From contig CAZFWV010000081.1 in NCBI GenBank assembly GCA_964522605.1, positions 1-22,744 of the forward strand: DNA of 22,744 bases, in the 5' to 3' direction. Shown one piece after another: positions 15,455-22,744 of the stretch. This stretch comes from CAVZLD01 sp964522605 (GTDB taxonomy: Bacteria; Planctomycetota; Planctomycetia; Pirellulales; Pirellulaceae). A program made the position numbers and the translations under genes. The number at the start of each line of letters is the position of its first letter. The stretch's first letter is position 1. The notes under the pieces are model-generated. The model was not told the origin of the DNA and did no database searches. It saw only the letters and a program-made list of their open reading frames with translations.

Positions 15455-17290
15455 ATGCGGTGCGTGCGGATTATCCTGCTGCTCCTGAGCGCGTTCGTCG
15501 GAATGGAAACGCTCCGCGCCGCGGAGTCCAATACACCTCCAACGAACCCATTGGCCGACAGCATTGCCGAGCAAGCGATCCCCTGGGTACCGGTCCAAAC
15601 GGCGCAGTTGGAAGCGGCCAGAGCCCAAGTCGCTCAGGCGGCGGACCGACTGGAACGATTCCTGGCGGGAGGAAGTGAGGCCAATGCGGAGGCGTGGAAG
15701 CGGTTCCTCGGCTGGGAGTCCATCGACCAGTTGATCGCGGAGCCGCCCACGGACGCGAAAGCCGTGGCCACGGCAGCCGCACCCCTTTTCAGTGGTCAAC
15801 CGGGACTGGAACTACCGCCGTTTGTCGAACTGCGGGACGCACTGGCTGTCTATTACAATCGGCTGTTGGCGGTTCAAGATGCGCCCGAGATGGCGCAACG
15901 GTTCGCCGATCGACTTGCGGATCTGCGACAGGCGATCCAGAACGCGCAAGAGGATCGCGTCGAATCACGGGCCGACATCGCCGTTTTGCTTGAGTGGTTC
16001 GAGCAGTTGGAGCAGGCGCCCGAGCTAATCCAGCGAATTCGCGATGCCTACGCGCACCCGAATCTTCAGGTAACCATTGCGTCCGATACGATCGCGAAAC
16101 GGTTCAATAGCCCCGTGTCGGACACATCGCCCGTGCAGGAGACGATTCTGGGAACACCCGTTCGCGGAGTGGCGCATACCGTGGGGAATGTGACCGCCCG
16201 ATTGCTGCCCAGCGAACACGATGCGCAGATCGAACTGATCATGACGGGGACGGCCACTTCCGACACAAGGGGATATCGCCCTCCGGTGACGATCTACAGT
16301 GACGGTGTGACCCAGGTGTTCGCCACGAAGCGGTTGTGGATCGGCGACGTCGGCATCTGGACGGAACCGGCCTCCGCATCCTGCTCGACGAGTACACAAA
16401 TTCGTGGAATTCGCACGGCGAACCGCATCGGATCGCAACTCGTGCGGAAGATCGCCTGGAAACAGATCTACGCACAGAAACCCCAGGCGGAACAGATTTC
16501 GGCGCGACTTGCCGAACGTCGTGCGGCGAGCAAGTTAGACCAGCAGGTGCTGGATGTGGTCGGCTCGGCCAACGGCCAGTTAGCGACGAAAATTCGCCAG
16601 CCGCTCGTTGGTCGCAATCTGTTCCCACGACTCTTGCGGTTCCGGACAACGGCGGATCGTTTACACCTGACGGCTCTCCAGGCCCGCACGACACAGTTGG
16701 GATCCTCTACCGCGGTCCCGGATCCTCCGTCGCAGGGAGTTACTGTCCAGGTACATGAGTCACTCTTTCAGAACACCGCTTCCAGTGCAATCGGCGGAAT
16801 GGTCATCACGGATGTGCGGGCAAAGGAACTGGTTGAGGAATTCACGGGAGAGGTGCCGGAGCAGTTGCAGATTAAGCCGGATGAAGATCCGTGGTCGATT
16901 ACGTTTGACCGCGCTCAACCGCTCACTTTACGATTCGACGACGATCACGTCACCATCGCCCTGCGGGGACGACAGTTCACTCGCGGTGACCAACCGCTGC
17001 GACAGGTCATTCAAATCGCCGCGACGTATCAAATTGCGGCGGTCAACGGTCGAGTCCGCTTGACCCGTCAGGGAGAGATCAACGTCACCTTCCCCGGGAA
17101 AGACACAGAACGATTAAGTCTTACCGAATTGAGAAACAAGACCTTCATGACCAACAAATTTGAAGGACTATTTCGTCAAGAAATCAGCGGCGAGGGTCTT
17201 CAACTTCCCGAGCGCTGGCAACGATTGGGCGAACTGGCACTGGAGTATGTGTCGGCGCAGAACGGCTGGTTGTCCTTAGGATGGAATTGA
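15455..17290 (+). CDS. Secreted protein of unknown function, helical N-half and beta-rich C-half
   Basis: The product has 611 residues. AGGAG at 15443-15447 lies 7 bases before the ATG. A Sec signal is clear (MRCVRIILLLLSAFVGMETL, ending RA-AES). Residues 30-200 look helical and partly coiled (AQVAQAADRLERFLAGGSEA; ADRLADLRQAIQNAQEDRV). From about 205 the sequence becomes strand-rich (VTARLLPSEHDAQIELIMTG, and DPWSITFDRAQPLTLRFDDD at about 480). I recognise no named domain or catalytic motif. Another gene starts 6 bases after its stop, so the pair is probably cotranscribed and coupled. An envelope or periplasmic role is likely from the signal peptide; nothing more can be said. Confidence 0.85.
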   Translation: MRCVRIILLLLSAFVGMETLRAAESNTPPTNPLADSIAEQAIPWVPVQTAQLEAARAQVAQAADRLERFLAGGSEANAEAWKRFLGWESIDQLIAEPPTDAKAVATAAAPLFSGQPGLELPPFVELRDALAVYYNRLLAVQDAPEMAQRFADRLADLRQAIQNAQEDRVESRADIAVLLEWFEQLEQAPELIQRIRDAYAHPNLQVTIASDTIAKRFNSPVSDTSPVQETILGTPVRGVAHTVGNVTARLLPSEHDAQIELIMTGTATSDTRGYRPPVTIYSDGVTQVFATKRLWIGDVGIWTEPASASCSTSTQIRGIRTANRIGSQLVRKIAWKQIYAQKPQAEQISARLAERRAASKLDQQVLDVVGSANGQLATKIRQPLVGRNLFPRLLRFRTTADRLHLTALQARTTQLGSSTAVPDPPSQGVTVQVHESLFQNTASSAIGGMVITDVRAKELVEEFTGEVPEQLQIKPDEDPWSITFDRAQPLTLRFDDDHVTIALRGRQFTRGDQPLRQVIQIAATYQIAAVNGRVRLTRQGEINVTFPGKDTERLSLTELRNKTFMTNKFEGLFRQEISGEGLQLPERWQRLGELALEYVSAQNGWLSLGWN

Positions 17291-17296
17291 TGAGCC

Positions 17297-17773
17297 ATGG
17301 ATCAATGGGTTGAAATTCGCTTCGACTGTTTGCCTCTGCGATCGGTAACGCGCCTGGATATCCCGCTGGATGCCTCGCCGAAGTACCAAGCTTTCTGTCA
17401 TCGAGTGAAGGCCGCCATTGAGAAACACGGCACCCACAACGTCTATTACCTCTACAACGCCAGTTGTGTTTACCATCTGATGAACCATCCGGAACGAGGT
17501 TCGATTGAATTCCGTTTCGAGGGCTGTGTCCTGACCGATGAAGCGGATCGAACATGCCAGAGCTGCGACTTGGAGGTGGAACTGATTCGCGAGAGTTGCG
17601 ACTGGCTGCAACAATCGATCGTCGAGTGGTTTTCCGAAACGGTGCCCCGCTCCGTCGCTGTCGAATTCGATCGATATATCGAAGCGGGTGACCTACAACG
17701 CACGAAGGAGCGCATCGAGCAGATCCAGCAAGCCAGCGATGAAGCCGGTGGCTTCATCGGGATGTACCTGTGA
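17297..17773 (+). CDS. Conserved-looking cytoplasmic hypothetical protein (158 aa)
   Basis: The ATG at 17297 lies 6 bases after the stop of the secreted protein gene, so translation is probably coupled. There is no signal peptide or membrane segment. The protein is acidic with alternating strand and helix segments: WVEIRFDCLPLRSVTRLDIP, KHGTHNVYYLYNASCVYHL, SIEFRFEGCVLTDEADRTC. It has a CxxC (TCQSC, residues 86-90) and other cysteines, but no clear metal-site pattern. The C-terminus is helical (LQRTKERIEQIQQASDEAGG). I do not recognise a named family; sequences of this look occur as planctomycete hypothetical proteins (from memory). The stop lies 1 base from the stop of the convergent oxidoreductase gene. 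Confidence 0.8.
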   Translation: MDQWVEIRFDCLPLRSVTRLDIPLDASPKYQAFCHRVKAAIEKHGTHNVYYLYNASCVYHLMNHPERGSIEFRFEGCVLTDEADRTCQSCDLEVELIRESCDWLQQSIVEWFSETVPRSVAVEFDRYIEAGDLQRTKERIEQIQQASDEAGGFIGMYL

Positions 17774-17774
17774 A

Positions 17775-19124
17775 TTAGCTGGGGTAAACCCAGGGAGCCC
17801 GATATTCACGGCGAAGCAACTGATTCGCCTCTGGATCGCCGATGATCTGTTCTTTCTCGCCGTCCCACTCGACGCTGCGTCCAAGTTTCAGCGAAAGCAT
17901 CCCGAGCAGGCTCATGTTGGTCGATCGATGCGCCAACTCGATGTCACATACGGGCTTCCGTCCCGTCTGAATACACTCGAGTAGATCGGCCCACAATTCA
18001 CGAATGTTCTGGGCATCGGGTTCATGCAATTGCGGGGGCTGATGGAGAACTTCCTGTCGATCGTTGGAGGGATAAAACGTCCAACCATCGCGCCACCCCT
18101 GATGGAACGTGCCCTGCGTTCCATAGAAATAGCAACCCACATTTTCCCCTTTTTCCGCATTGTTGTCGGCGAACTGCCGATGCTCCCAGGTCGCCGTGAA
18201 GCCTTCAAATTCAAAGACCGCCATCTGGTGATCGGGAGCATCCGAGGTCTGCTCCGTTTCGCTGTAAACCGGCTCCCCGGCAATCGGCCGACCGCCCGTC
18301 GAATAGACGCGTCGCGGGTACTTCTCTTCCGTCCACCAAAGAATCTGATCCATCCAATGGACTCCCCAATCGCCGAGCGTCCCATTCGCATAGTCCAGGT
18401 ATTGGCGGAATCCCTTGGGATGAATTGCGCGGCCCCAACCATTCGGCTGATTCTCACAGTAGTGCCGCAGCGGCGCGGGACCACACCACAAGTCCCAATC
18501 CAGTTCGGCCGGCGGCTCCACATTCGGTACGGGCCGTTCGGGACCGCCGCCATACAGCACGAAAGCGCGGACCATCCCAATCTGGCCGGCCTTGCCCGAC
18601 AGCAAAAACTCGCGACCACTCACATTGTGAGGTGATACGCGACGATGCAGACCGACCTGGACCACGCGATCCGCTTCGCGCGCCGCATTCACCATCGCAC
18701 GCCCCTCTTGGATCGTGTGGCCAATGGGCTTCTCCACATAGACGTGTGCGCCCGACTTCACGGCGGCGATTGTAATCAATGGATGCCAATGATCGGGCGT
18801 CGCGACAATGGCGATCTCGGGCTTCTCCTTGTCCAGCAATTCGCGAAAATCGTGGTACTTCGTCGGCTGATCCCCGGTCTCCGCCGTAACACGCTCCACC
18901 GCCGGATCGAGCTGGCGACGATCGACGTCACACATCGCAACCACTTTCGCCTGCTCTGACCGCATCGCCTCGCCCAGGATGTTCATCCCCCACCAGCCGG
19001 TTCCGATCAAGGCCGTGCGGTACTTCTTGCCTGATTTCGGTTCACTACCGAGAACGAGAGGCGCACTCCAAGCGACTCCCGCCGCGAGCGACGATTTCAA
19101 GAATGTGCGGCGATGTACTGACAT
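17775..19124 (-). CDS. Tat-exported Gfo/Idh/MocA family oxidoreductase
   Basis: This is an NAD(P)-dependent sugar or inositol-type oxidoreductase of 449 residues. I chose the ATG at 19124 because GGGA lies 7 bases upstream and because MSVHRRTFLKSSLAAG then forms a proper twin-arginine signal; the frame extends 14 codons further without support. The Rossmann nucleotide site is ALIGTGWWGMN (about 39-48). The catalytic motif VYVEKPIGH has E131-K132-P133. A second active-site block is GDWGVHWMD with D252 and H256. The C-terminal alpha/beta domain is complete and ends at the family-typical length. Tat-exported members are abundant in Planctomycetes and are usually linked to carbohydrate use; the substrate is unknown. 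The GH78 rhamnosidase gene is divergent from it, so a shared regulatory region is possible. Confidence 0.92.
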   Translation of the reverse strand: MSVHRRTFLKSSLAAGVAWSAPLVLGSEPKSGKKYRTALIGTGWWGMNILGEAMRSEQAKVVAMCDVDRRQLDPAVERVTAETGDQPTKYHDFRELLDKEKPEIAIVATPDHWHPLITIAAVKSGAHVYVEKPIGHTIQEGRAMVNAAREADRVVQVGLHRRVSPHNVSGREFLLSGKAGQIGMVRAFVLYGGGPERPVPNVEPPAELDWDLWCGPAPLRHYCENQPNGWGRAIHPKGFRQYLDYANGTLGDWGVHWMDQILWWTEEKYPRRVYSTGGRPIAGEPVYSETEQTSDAPDHQMAVFEFEGFTATWEHRQFADNNAEKGENVGCYFYGTQGTFHQGWRDGWTFYPSNDRQEVLHQPPQLHEPDAQNIRELWADLLECIQTGRKPVCDIELAHRSTNMSLLGMLSLKLGRSVEWDGEKEQIIGDPEANQLLRREYRAPWVYPS

Positions 19125-19203
19125 GTTGATTCCCACTCTACTAAGGAGTAATAAACCAAGGACCAATCGGGATCGAATTCGGTTCTGTTATGCGATCTGA
19201 GCC

Positions 19204-19225
19204 TACCGCGCGTCGAAGCGCGGTA
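19204..19225. repeat. Perfect 8-bp hairpin
   Basis: TACCGCGC and GCGCGGTA flank the loop GTCGAA. It lies upstream of both divergent genes, so a terminator role is unlikely; there is no T-run. It may be an operator or part of a repeat. Confidence 0.6.
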
Positions 19226-19261
19226 CAAGCATGACCCTAACGTTGCAGAAAAAACATCGTA

Positions 19262-19282
19262 GGACGGATTGGCAATCCGTCC
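19262..19282. repeat. Palindromic repeat copy C
   Basis: An exact match to copy B: stem GGACGGATT/AATCCGTCC, loop GGC. Confidence 0.8.
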
Positions 19283-19382
19283 CTCGTCGGTTGAAACGCC
19301 GCATCGGAAGCTTCCTCGGAACATCACGGTTGGTGCGATCCGGCCAAACGGTGGTGTTCTCGCCCTCGCACCGGTGGTTCTC

Positions 19383-19403
19383 GGACGGATTGGCAATCCG
19401 TCC
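19383..19403. repeat. Palindromic repeat copy D
   Basis: An exact match to copies B and C in stem and loop, 121 bases after copy C. Sequence between C and D includes GAACATC and GGTGGTTCTC blocks with no obvious gene. Confidence 0.8.
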
Positions 19404-19520
19404 CACTGGTCGATGCGCCGGGAGGGATTTCTGTCCTGCGCGTGGTAGAATGTGCGTCTTCCATTCGCACGCTTCGGACCCGCGATGCTGCTTCTTGCCT
19501 TGCTACAGGAGTCAGGCACC

Positions 19521-22500
19521 ATGCGAACGCTGTTCGATTTCTTTCAACTCGGACTAATCCTTGTCTTCACGGCGACGGTGCTACCCTGCACCCATTCTTC
19601 GCTTCGCGCTGAAACACTCGTGCCAACGCACCTCCGCTGCGAATATCGCTTGAATCCCTTGGGAATCGACACACCCGTGCCTCGACTGAGCTGGCAACTC
19701 GAATCAACGGCGAGAGATGAACTGCAAACGGCCTACCAGGTCCTGGTTGCCAGCAGTCCAGAACGGCTGCAACGGGATCAAGGAGATCTTTGGGATAGTG
19801 GTCGAGTCTCCAGTTCTGAGACGGTTACAATCGATTATGCGGGCACTCCGCCTTCGTCACACCAGCATTGTTACTGGAAAGTGCGCGTTTGGAACCGCAA
19901 GGGCCAGATCTCGTCGTGGAGCGAACCCGCGAGCTGGTCCATGGGACTGCTGAAGGCGGATGATTGGCAGGCGGAATGGATCGGTTACGACGCAGATCGA
20001 ACTGACTCCGGACAATCCGAAGCCCCGATGGAGGGCGCGAAGTGGATTGGCTTTGCCGACGACAAGGCACTCAATGCGCCCGCAGGTTTTCGACTGTACG
20101 CCGCCCGACCGCGATTGCCGGATGATATTCAGGTCAAAGAAGCGACGCTGCGCGTTGTAGCGGACGACCGCGTGTGGGTCGTGATGAACGGTCGGACGCT
20201 GGTCGCCGGACAAGGTGGTTGGCAACAGGCCACCATCGTGGACGTTACGGCCGTCGCAAAGCCGGGCGAGAATGATTTTCGCGTGCAGGTCGAAAATGCT
20301 CAGGCCGGACCGACCGGACTGCTCATGCGACTAGATGTGAAATCGACCGACGGACAATCGTTCCAACTGGTTACGGACGAGCAATGGCGTGCCACGGACC
20401 AGCCCGGCGAGAACTGGCACGAACGTCCGCTTGCCTGGCAGGAGTGGCCGGCCTGCCAAGTCCTGGGAGAATACGGCATGGGCCCGTGGGGGAAAGCAAC
20501 GCAGCGCGAGCTCAGCCTGCCCCCGGTCCCTTTCTTTCGTCATCCGTTCGCAGTGACCGGCCCCATTCGCCAAGCCACAGTCTATGTCTCAGCCCTAGGC
20601 ATCTGCGATGTGCATCTGAACGGTACGCGAGTCCATCGTGACCTCTTTACGCCAGGTTGGACCGACTATCACCGACGCGTTTACTACCGTGCGTTCGATG
20701 TGACGAAACAGCTTCAACCCGGGGAGAATGTATTGGGAGGTCTGCTCGCGGACGGTTGGTACAGCGGCTATATCGGCTGGGGAAAAATTCGAAATCACTA
20801 CGGATCCCGGCCCCGCATGCGGATCCAGTTGAATATCGAATACGAAGACGGCTCGCGACAGGTTGTGGCAACCAACTCGGACTGGAAGGCGTCGTATGGG
20901 CCGATTCGTGAAGCGGATTTCCTGATGGGTGAAACGTACGATGCGCGGCAGGAGCTCGGAGGATGGTGCGCCGCCGGATACGACGCTTCGAATTGGCACC
21001 CGGTGGTGACCGGCGCCGAAGTGAATCCCATGCTTCAGGCAGCTCCCGGCCCTCCGGTGGTTGCCATCGAAGAGTTCACACCCCTGCGCATCCAAGAACC
21101 GCAGCCAGGCATCTATGTTGCCGACCTGGGACAGAACTTCGCCGGTTTCGTGCGGCTGAAGATCCAGGGACAATCCGGCCAACGGATCACGTTGCGTTTC
21201 GCCGAACGGTTAAACCCGGATGGAACCGTCTACACAACGAATCTGCGTGAGGCACGGTGCATCGATACATACATCTGCCGGGGCGGGGCAGAAGAAATCT
21301 GGGAACCCCGCTTCACCTTCCACGGATTCCAGTACGTCGAGATCACTGGACTCTCTTCGCCACCAACGGCCGACTCCATCACGGGAGTGGCCATCAGTAG
21401 CGACACGCCGCTCGTCGGACGCTTCGCCTGCTCCGATCCGATGTTGAATCGTCTGCAAGACAATGTTTATTGGACTCAACGATCCAACTTCATCGACATT
21501 CCGACCGACTGTCCCCAACGCGACGAGCGGTTGGGTTGGACCGGAGATGCACAGGTCTACATCCGCACGGCGACGCTGAATACGGATGTCCAAGCCTTCT
21601 TCAACAAGTGGCTCGTCGACCTGACCGATGGTCAGCGCGAGGACGGACAGTTTCCCATGGTCGCTCCCGTGCGTGTCGCCGGGGACGATGGGGGTCCCGC
21701 CTGGGCCGATGCCGGAGTGATCTGTCCCTGGACAATCTATCGTGTCTATGGAGACCGCCGAGTGCTGGAACGACAGTATGACTCGATGGTTCGCTTCATT
21801 GACTTCTGCCAGAAACGAAGTACGCCGGAACTGCTCCCACCGAATCAGTTTCACTGCTTTGGCGATTGGTTGAGTATCAAGGCGGACACGCCGAAGGAAG
21901 TCATCTACACGGCGTATTTTGCGTACAGTACACAACTCATGGCGCAAGCTGCCAAGGCCTTGGGCAAGGAGGATGACGCAACGCGATTCCAGGAGCTGTT
22001 TCAGCAGATCAAGGCTGCGTTTAACCGGGCCTACGTGGCGGAGGACGGACGGATTCAAGGAAACACTCAGTGTGTCTATGTGCTTGCGCTCGCCTTTGAC
22101 CTGCTCGATCCGCCGCAACGTGACCGGGCCGCACAGTATCTGGTCGAAGACATTGAAGCCCGCGGCGGCCATCTTTCGACCGGATTTGTGGGAACGAAAG
22201 ATTTGATGCTGGTCCTGGCTAAGATCGGTCGCAACGATGTCGCCTATCGTTTGCTGCACAACGACACCTTTCCTTCGTGGGGCTTCTCGATTCGTCATGG
22301 AGCAACCAGTATCTGGGAACGCTGGGATGGTTGGACACCGGAAAACGGGTTCCAAGATCCCGGCATGAATTCCTTCGCCCACTATTCGTTTGGCGCGGTC
22401 TATCAGTGGATGGTGGAAAATATCGGCGGCATTCGCGACGCAGACGTGGCCTACAAGCGCATAACGATCGCGCCGCAAATCGATGACAGACTGACGTTCG

Positions 22501-22744
22501 CAGACGTTGAGTATCACAGCATCCGTGGCAAGATTCTCTCGGCATGGAAGCGTCGGGATCAGAACCTCGAGTGGACGGTAGAGATCCCGCCGAACACAAC
22601 CGCTCGCATAATCCTTCCAGGAGTAACGCCTCAATCGATTCGCGAGTCGGGACAGGAACTCCGACAGGCGGCAGGCGTGCACGACATCCAGTTTCAGGAT
22701 GGAAACGTGCACATCGAGATCGGCTCGGGTCAGTATCGATTCGA
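19521..22744 (+). CDS. Secreted GH78 alpha-L-rhamnosidase (3' end outside window)
   Basis: The frame is open from the ATG at 19521 to the right edge (1074 codons); AGGAG is 9 bases upstream. A Sec signal (MRTLFDFFQLGLILVFTATV, ending near LRAETL) predicts export. The order is: a fibronectin-like N-terminal domain (about 33-145); a carbohydrate-binding-like insert (about 165-345); a bacterial rhamnosidase N domain with VSALGICDVHLNGTRV and LFTPGWTDYHRRVYYRAFD (about 350-510); a beta-sandwich with YVADLGQNFAGFVRL (about 530); the (alpha/alpha)6 catalytic barrel (about 640-980); and a C-terminal beta domain. The acid/base residues expected for GH78 are present: E669 in DCPQRDERLGWTGD and E933 in TSIWERWDGW. 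The visible end is close to the usual family end, so few residues should be missing. It is expected to remove terminal alpha-L-rhamnose from polysaccharides or glycosides. Confidence 0.94.
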   Translation, partial: MRTLFDFFQLGLILVFTATVLPCTHSSLRAETLVPTHLRCEYRLNPLGIDTPVPRLSWQLESTARDELQTAYQVLVASSPERLQRDQGDLWDSGRVSSSETVTIDYAGTPPSSHQHCYWKVRVWNRKGQISSWSEPASWSMGLLKADDWQAEWIGYDADRTDSGQSEAPMEGAKWIGFADDKALNAPAGFRLYAARPRLPDDIQVKEATLRVVADDRVWVVMNGRTLVAGQGGWQQATIVDVTAVAKPGENDFRVQVENAQAGPTGLLMRLDVKSTDGQSFQLVTDEQWRATDQPGENWHERPLAWQEWPACQVLGEYGMGPWGKATQRELSLPPVPFFRHPFAVTGPIRQATVYVSALGICDVHLNGTRVHRDLFTPGWTDYHRRVYYRAFDVTKQLQPGENVLGGLLADGWYSGYIGWGKIRNHYGSRPRMRIQLNIEYEDGSRQVVATNSDWKASYGPIREADFLMGETYDARQELGGWCAAGYDASNWHPVVTGAEVNPMLQAAPGPPVVAIEEFTPLRIQEPQPGIYVADLGQNFAGFVRLKIQGQSGQRITLRFAERLNPDGTVYTTNLREARCIDTYICRGGAEEIWEPRFTFHGFQYVEITGLSSPPTADSITGVAISSDTPLVGRFACSDPMLNRLQDNVYWTQRSNFIDIPTDCPQRDERLGWTGDAQVYIRTATLNTDVQAFFNKWLVDLTDGQREDGQFPMVAPVRVAGDDGGPAWADAGVICPWTIYRVYGDRRVLERQYDSMVRFIDFCQKRSTPELLPPNQFHCFGDWLSIKADTPKEVIYTAYFAYSTQLMAQAAKALGKEDDATRFQELFQQIKAAFNRAYVAEDGRIQGNTQCVYVLALAFDLLDPPQRDRAAQYLVEDIEARGGHLSTGFVGTKDLMLVLAKIGRNDVAYRLLHNDTFPSWGFSIRHGATSIWERWDGWTPENGFQDPGMNSFAHYSFGAVYQWMVENIGGIRDADVAYKRITIAPQIDDRLTFADVEYHSIRGKILSAWKRRDQNLEWTVEIPPNTTARIILPGVTPQSIRESGQELRQAAGVHDIQFQDGNVHIEIGSGQYRF

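Larger units (their letters stand above)
19125..19520. other. Divergent intergenic region with hairpin and two palindromic repeats
   Basis: About 396 bases lie between the Tat oxidoreductase gene and the GH78 gene. It contains one 8-bp hairpin and two copies of the 9-bp-stem palindrome, 121 bases apart. AGGAG at 19507-19511 is the GH78 ribosome binding site. No believable gene was seen, and no promoter could be assigned firmly. Confidence 0.5.

Noticed and set aside
21210..22712. Minus-strand open frame of 500 codons antisense to the GH78 gene
   Set aside because: The GH78 catalytic blocks on the plus strand are unambiguous, so this frame is a shadow.

Overview
The window looks like a contig from a member of Planctomycetota, probably Pirellulaceae-like. 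The reasons are the GC-rich coding bias with long antisense open frames, the mix of secreted glycosidases (GH95, GH78), a Tat-exported Gfo/Idh/MocA oxidoreductase, secretin-N-repeat and EF-hand proteins with Gly/Arg-rich tails, a DUF11-repeat lipoprotein, and several families of short palindromic intergenic repeats. This assignment is inferred from gene content only; no rRNA or tRNA gene was found.

Layout. 1-4275 (minus): a two-gene unit, a large secreted protein of repeated secretin-N (NolW-like) subdomains followed 25 bp later by an EF-hand protein that runs off the left edge. 4276-4793: a divergent intergenic region with a structured inverted-repeat element. 4794-7169 (plus): secreted GH95 alpha-L-fucosidase. 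7224-7376: a tandem repeat running into a 100-N assembly gap. 7377-8806 (minus): AmtB-type ammonium transporter whose last residues are lost in the gap. 9108-10706 (minus): a secreted thioredoxin-fold protein interrupted by an in-frame TGA exactly where the first cysteine of the WCxxC motif belongs, with a perfect 7-bp hairpin placed like a bacterial SECIS element. 10767-10996: a 230-bp MITE-like element. 11063-11974 (minus): response regulator fused to an RsbW-like ATPase. 11980-12159 (minus): a small possible gene. 12235-14994 (minus): DUF11-repeat lipoprotein. 15455-17290 and 17297-17773 (plus): two coupled genes of unknown function. 17775-19124 (minus): Tat-exported Gfo/Idh/MocA oxidoreductase. 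19521 to the right edge (plus): secreted GH78 alpha-L-rhamnosidase.

How the genes fit together. The GH95, GH78 and Gfo/Idh/MocA genes fit export-based breakdown of fucose- and rhamnose-containing polysaccharides, but they are scattered and do not form one operon. From 14994 down to 9108 the genes all read on the minus strand (surface lipoprotein, small ORF, signalling protein, candidate selenoprotein); only the small ORF and the regulator are close enough to suggest translational coupling.

The most interesting item is the candidate selenoprotein: a UxxC redox motif in an exported thioredoxin-fold/TPR protein, which automated gene finders would split into two ORFs. No selenocysteine machinery genes lie in the window, so this claim needs a genome-level check.
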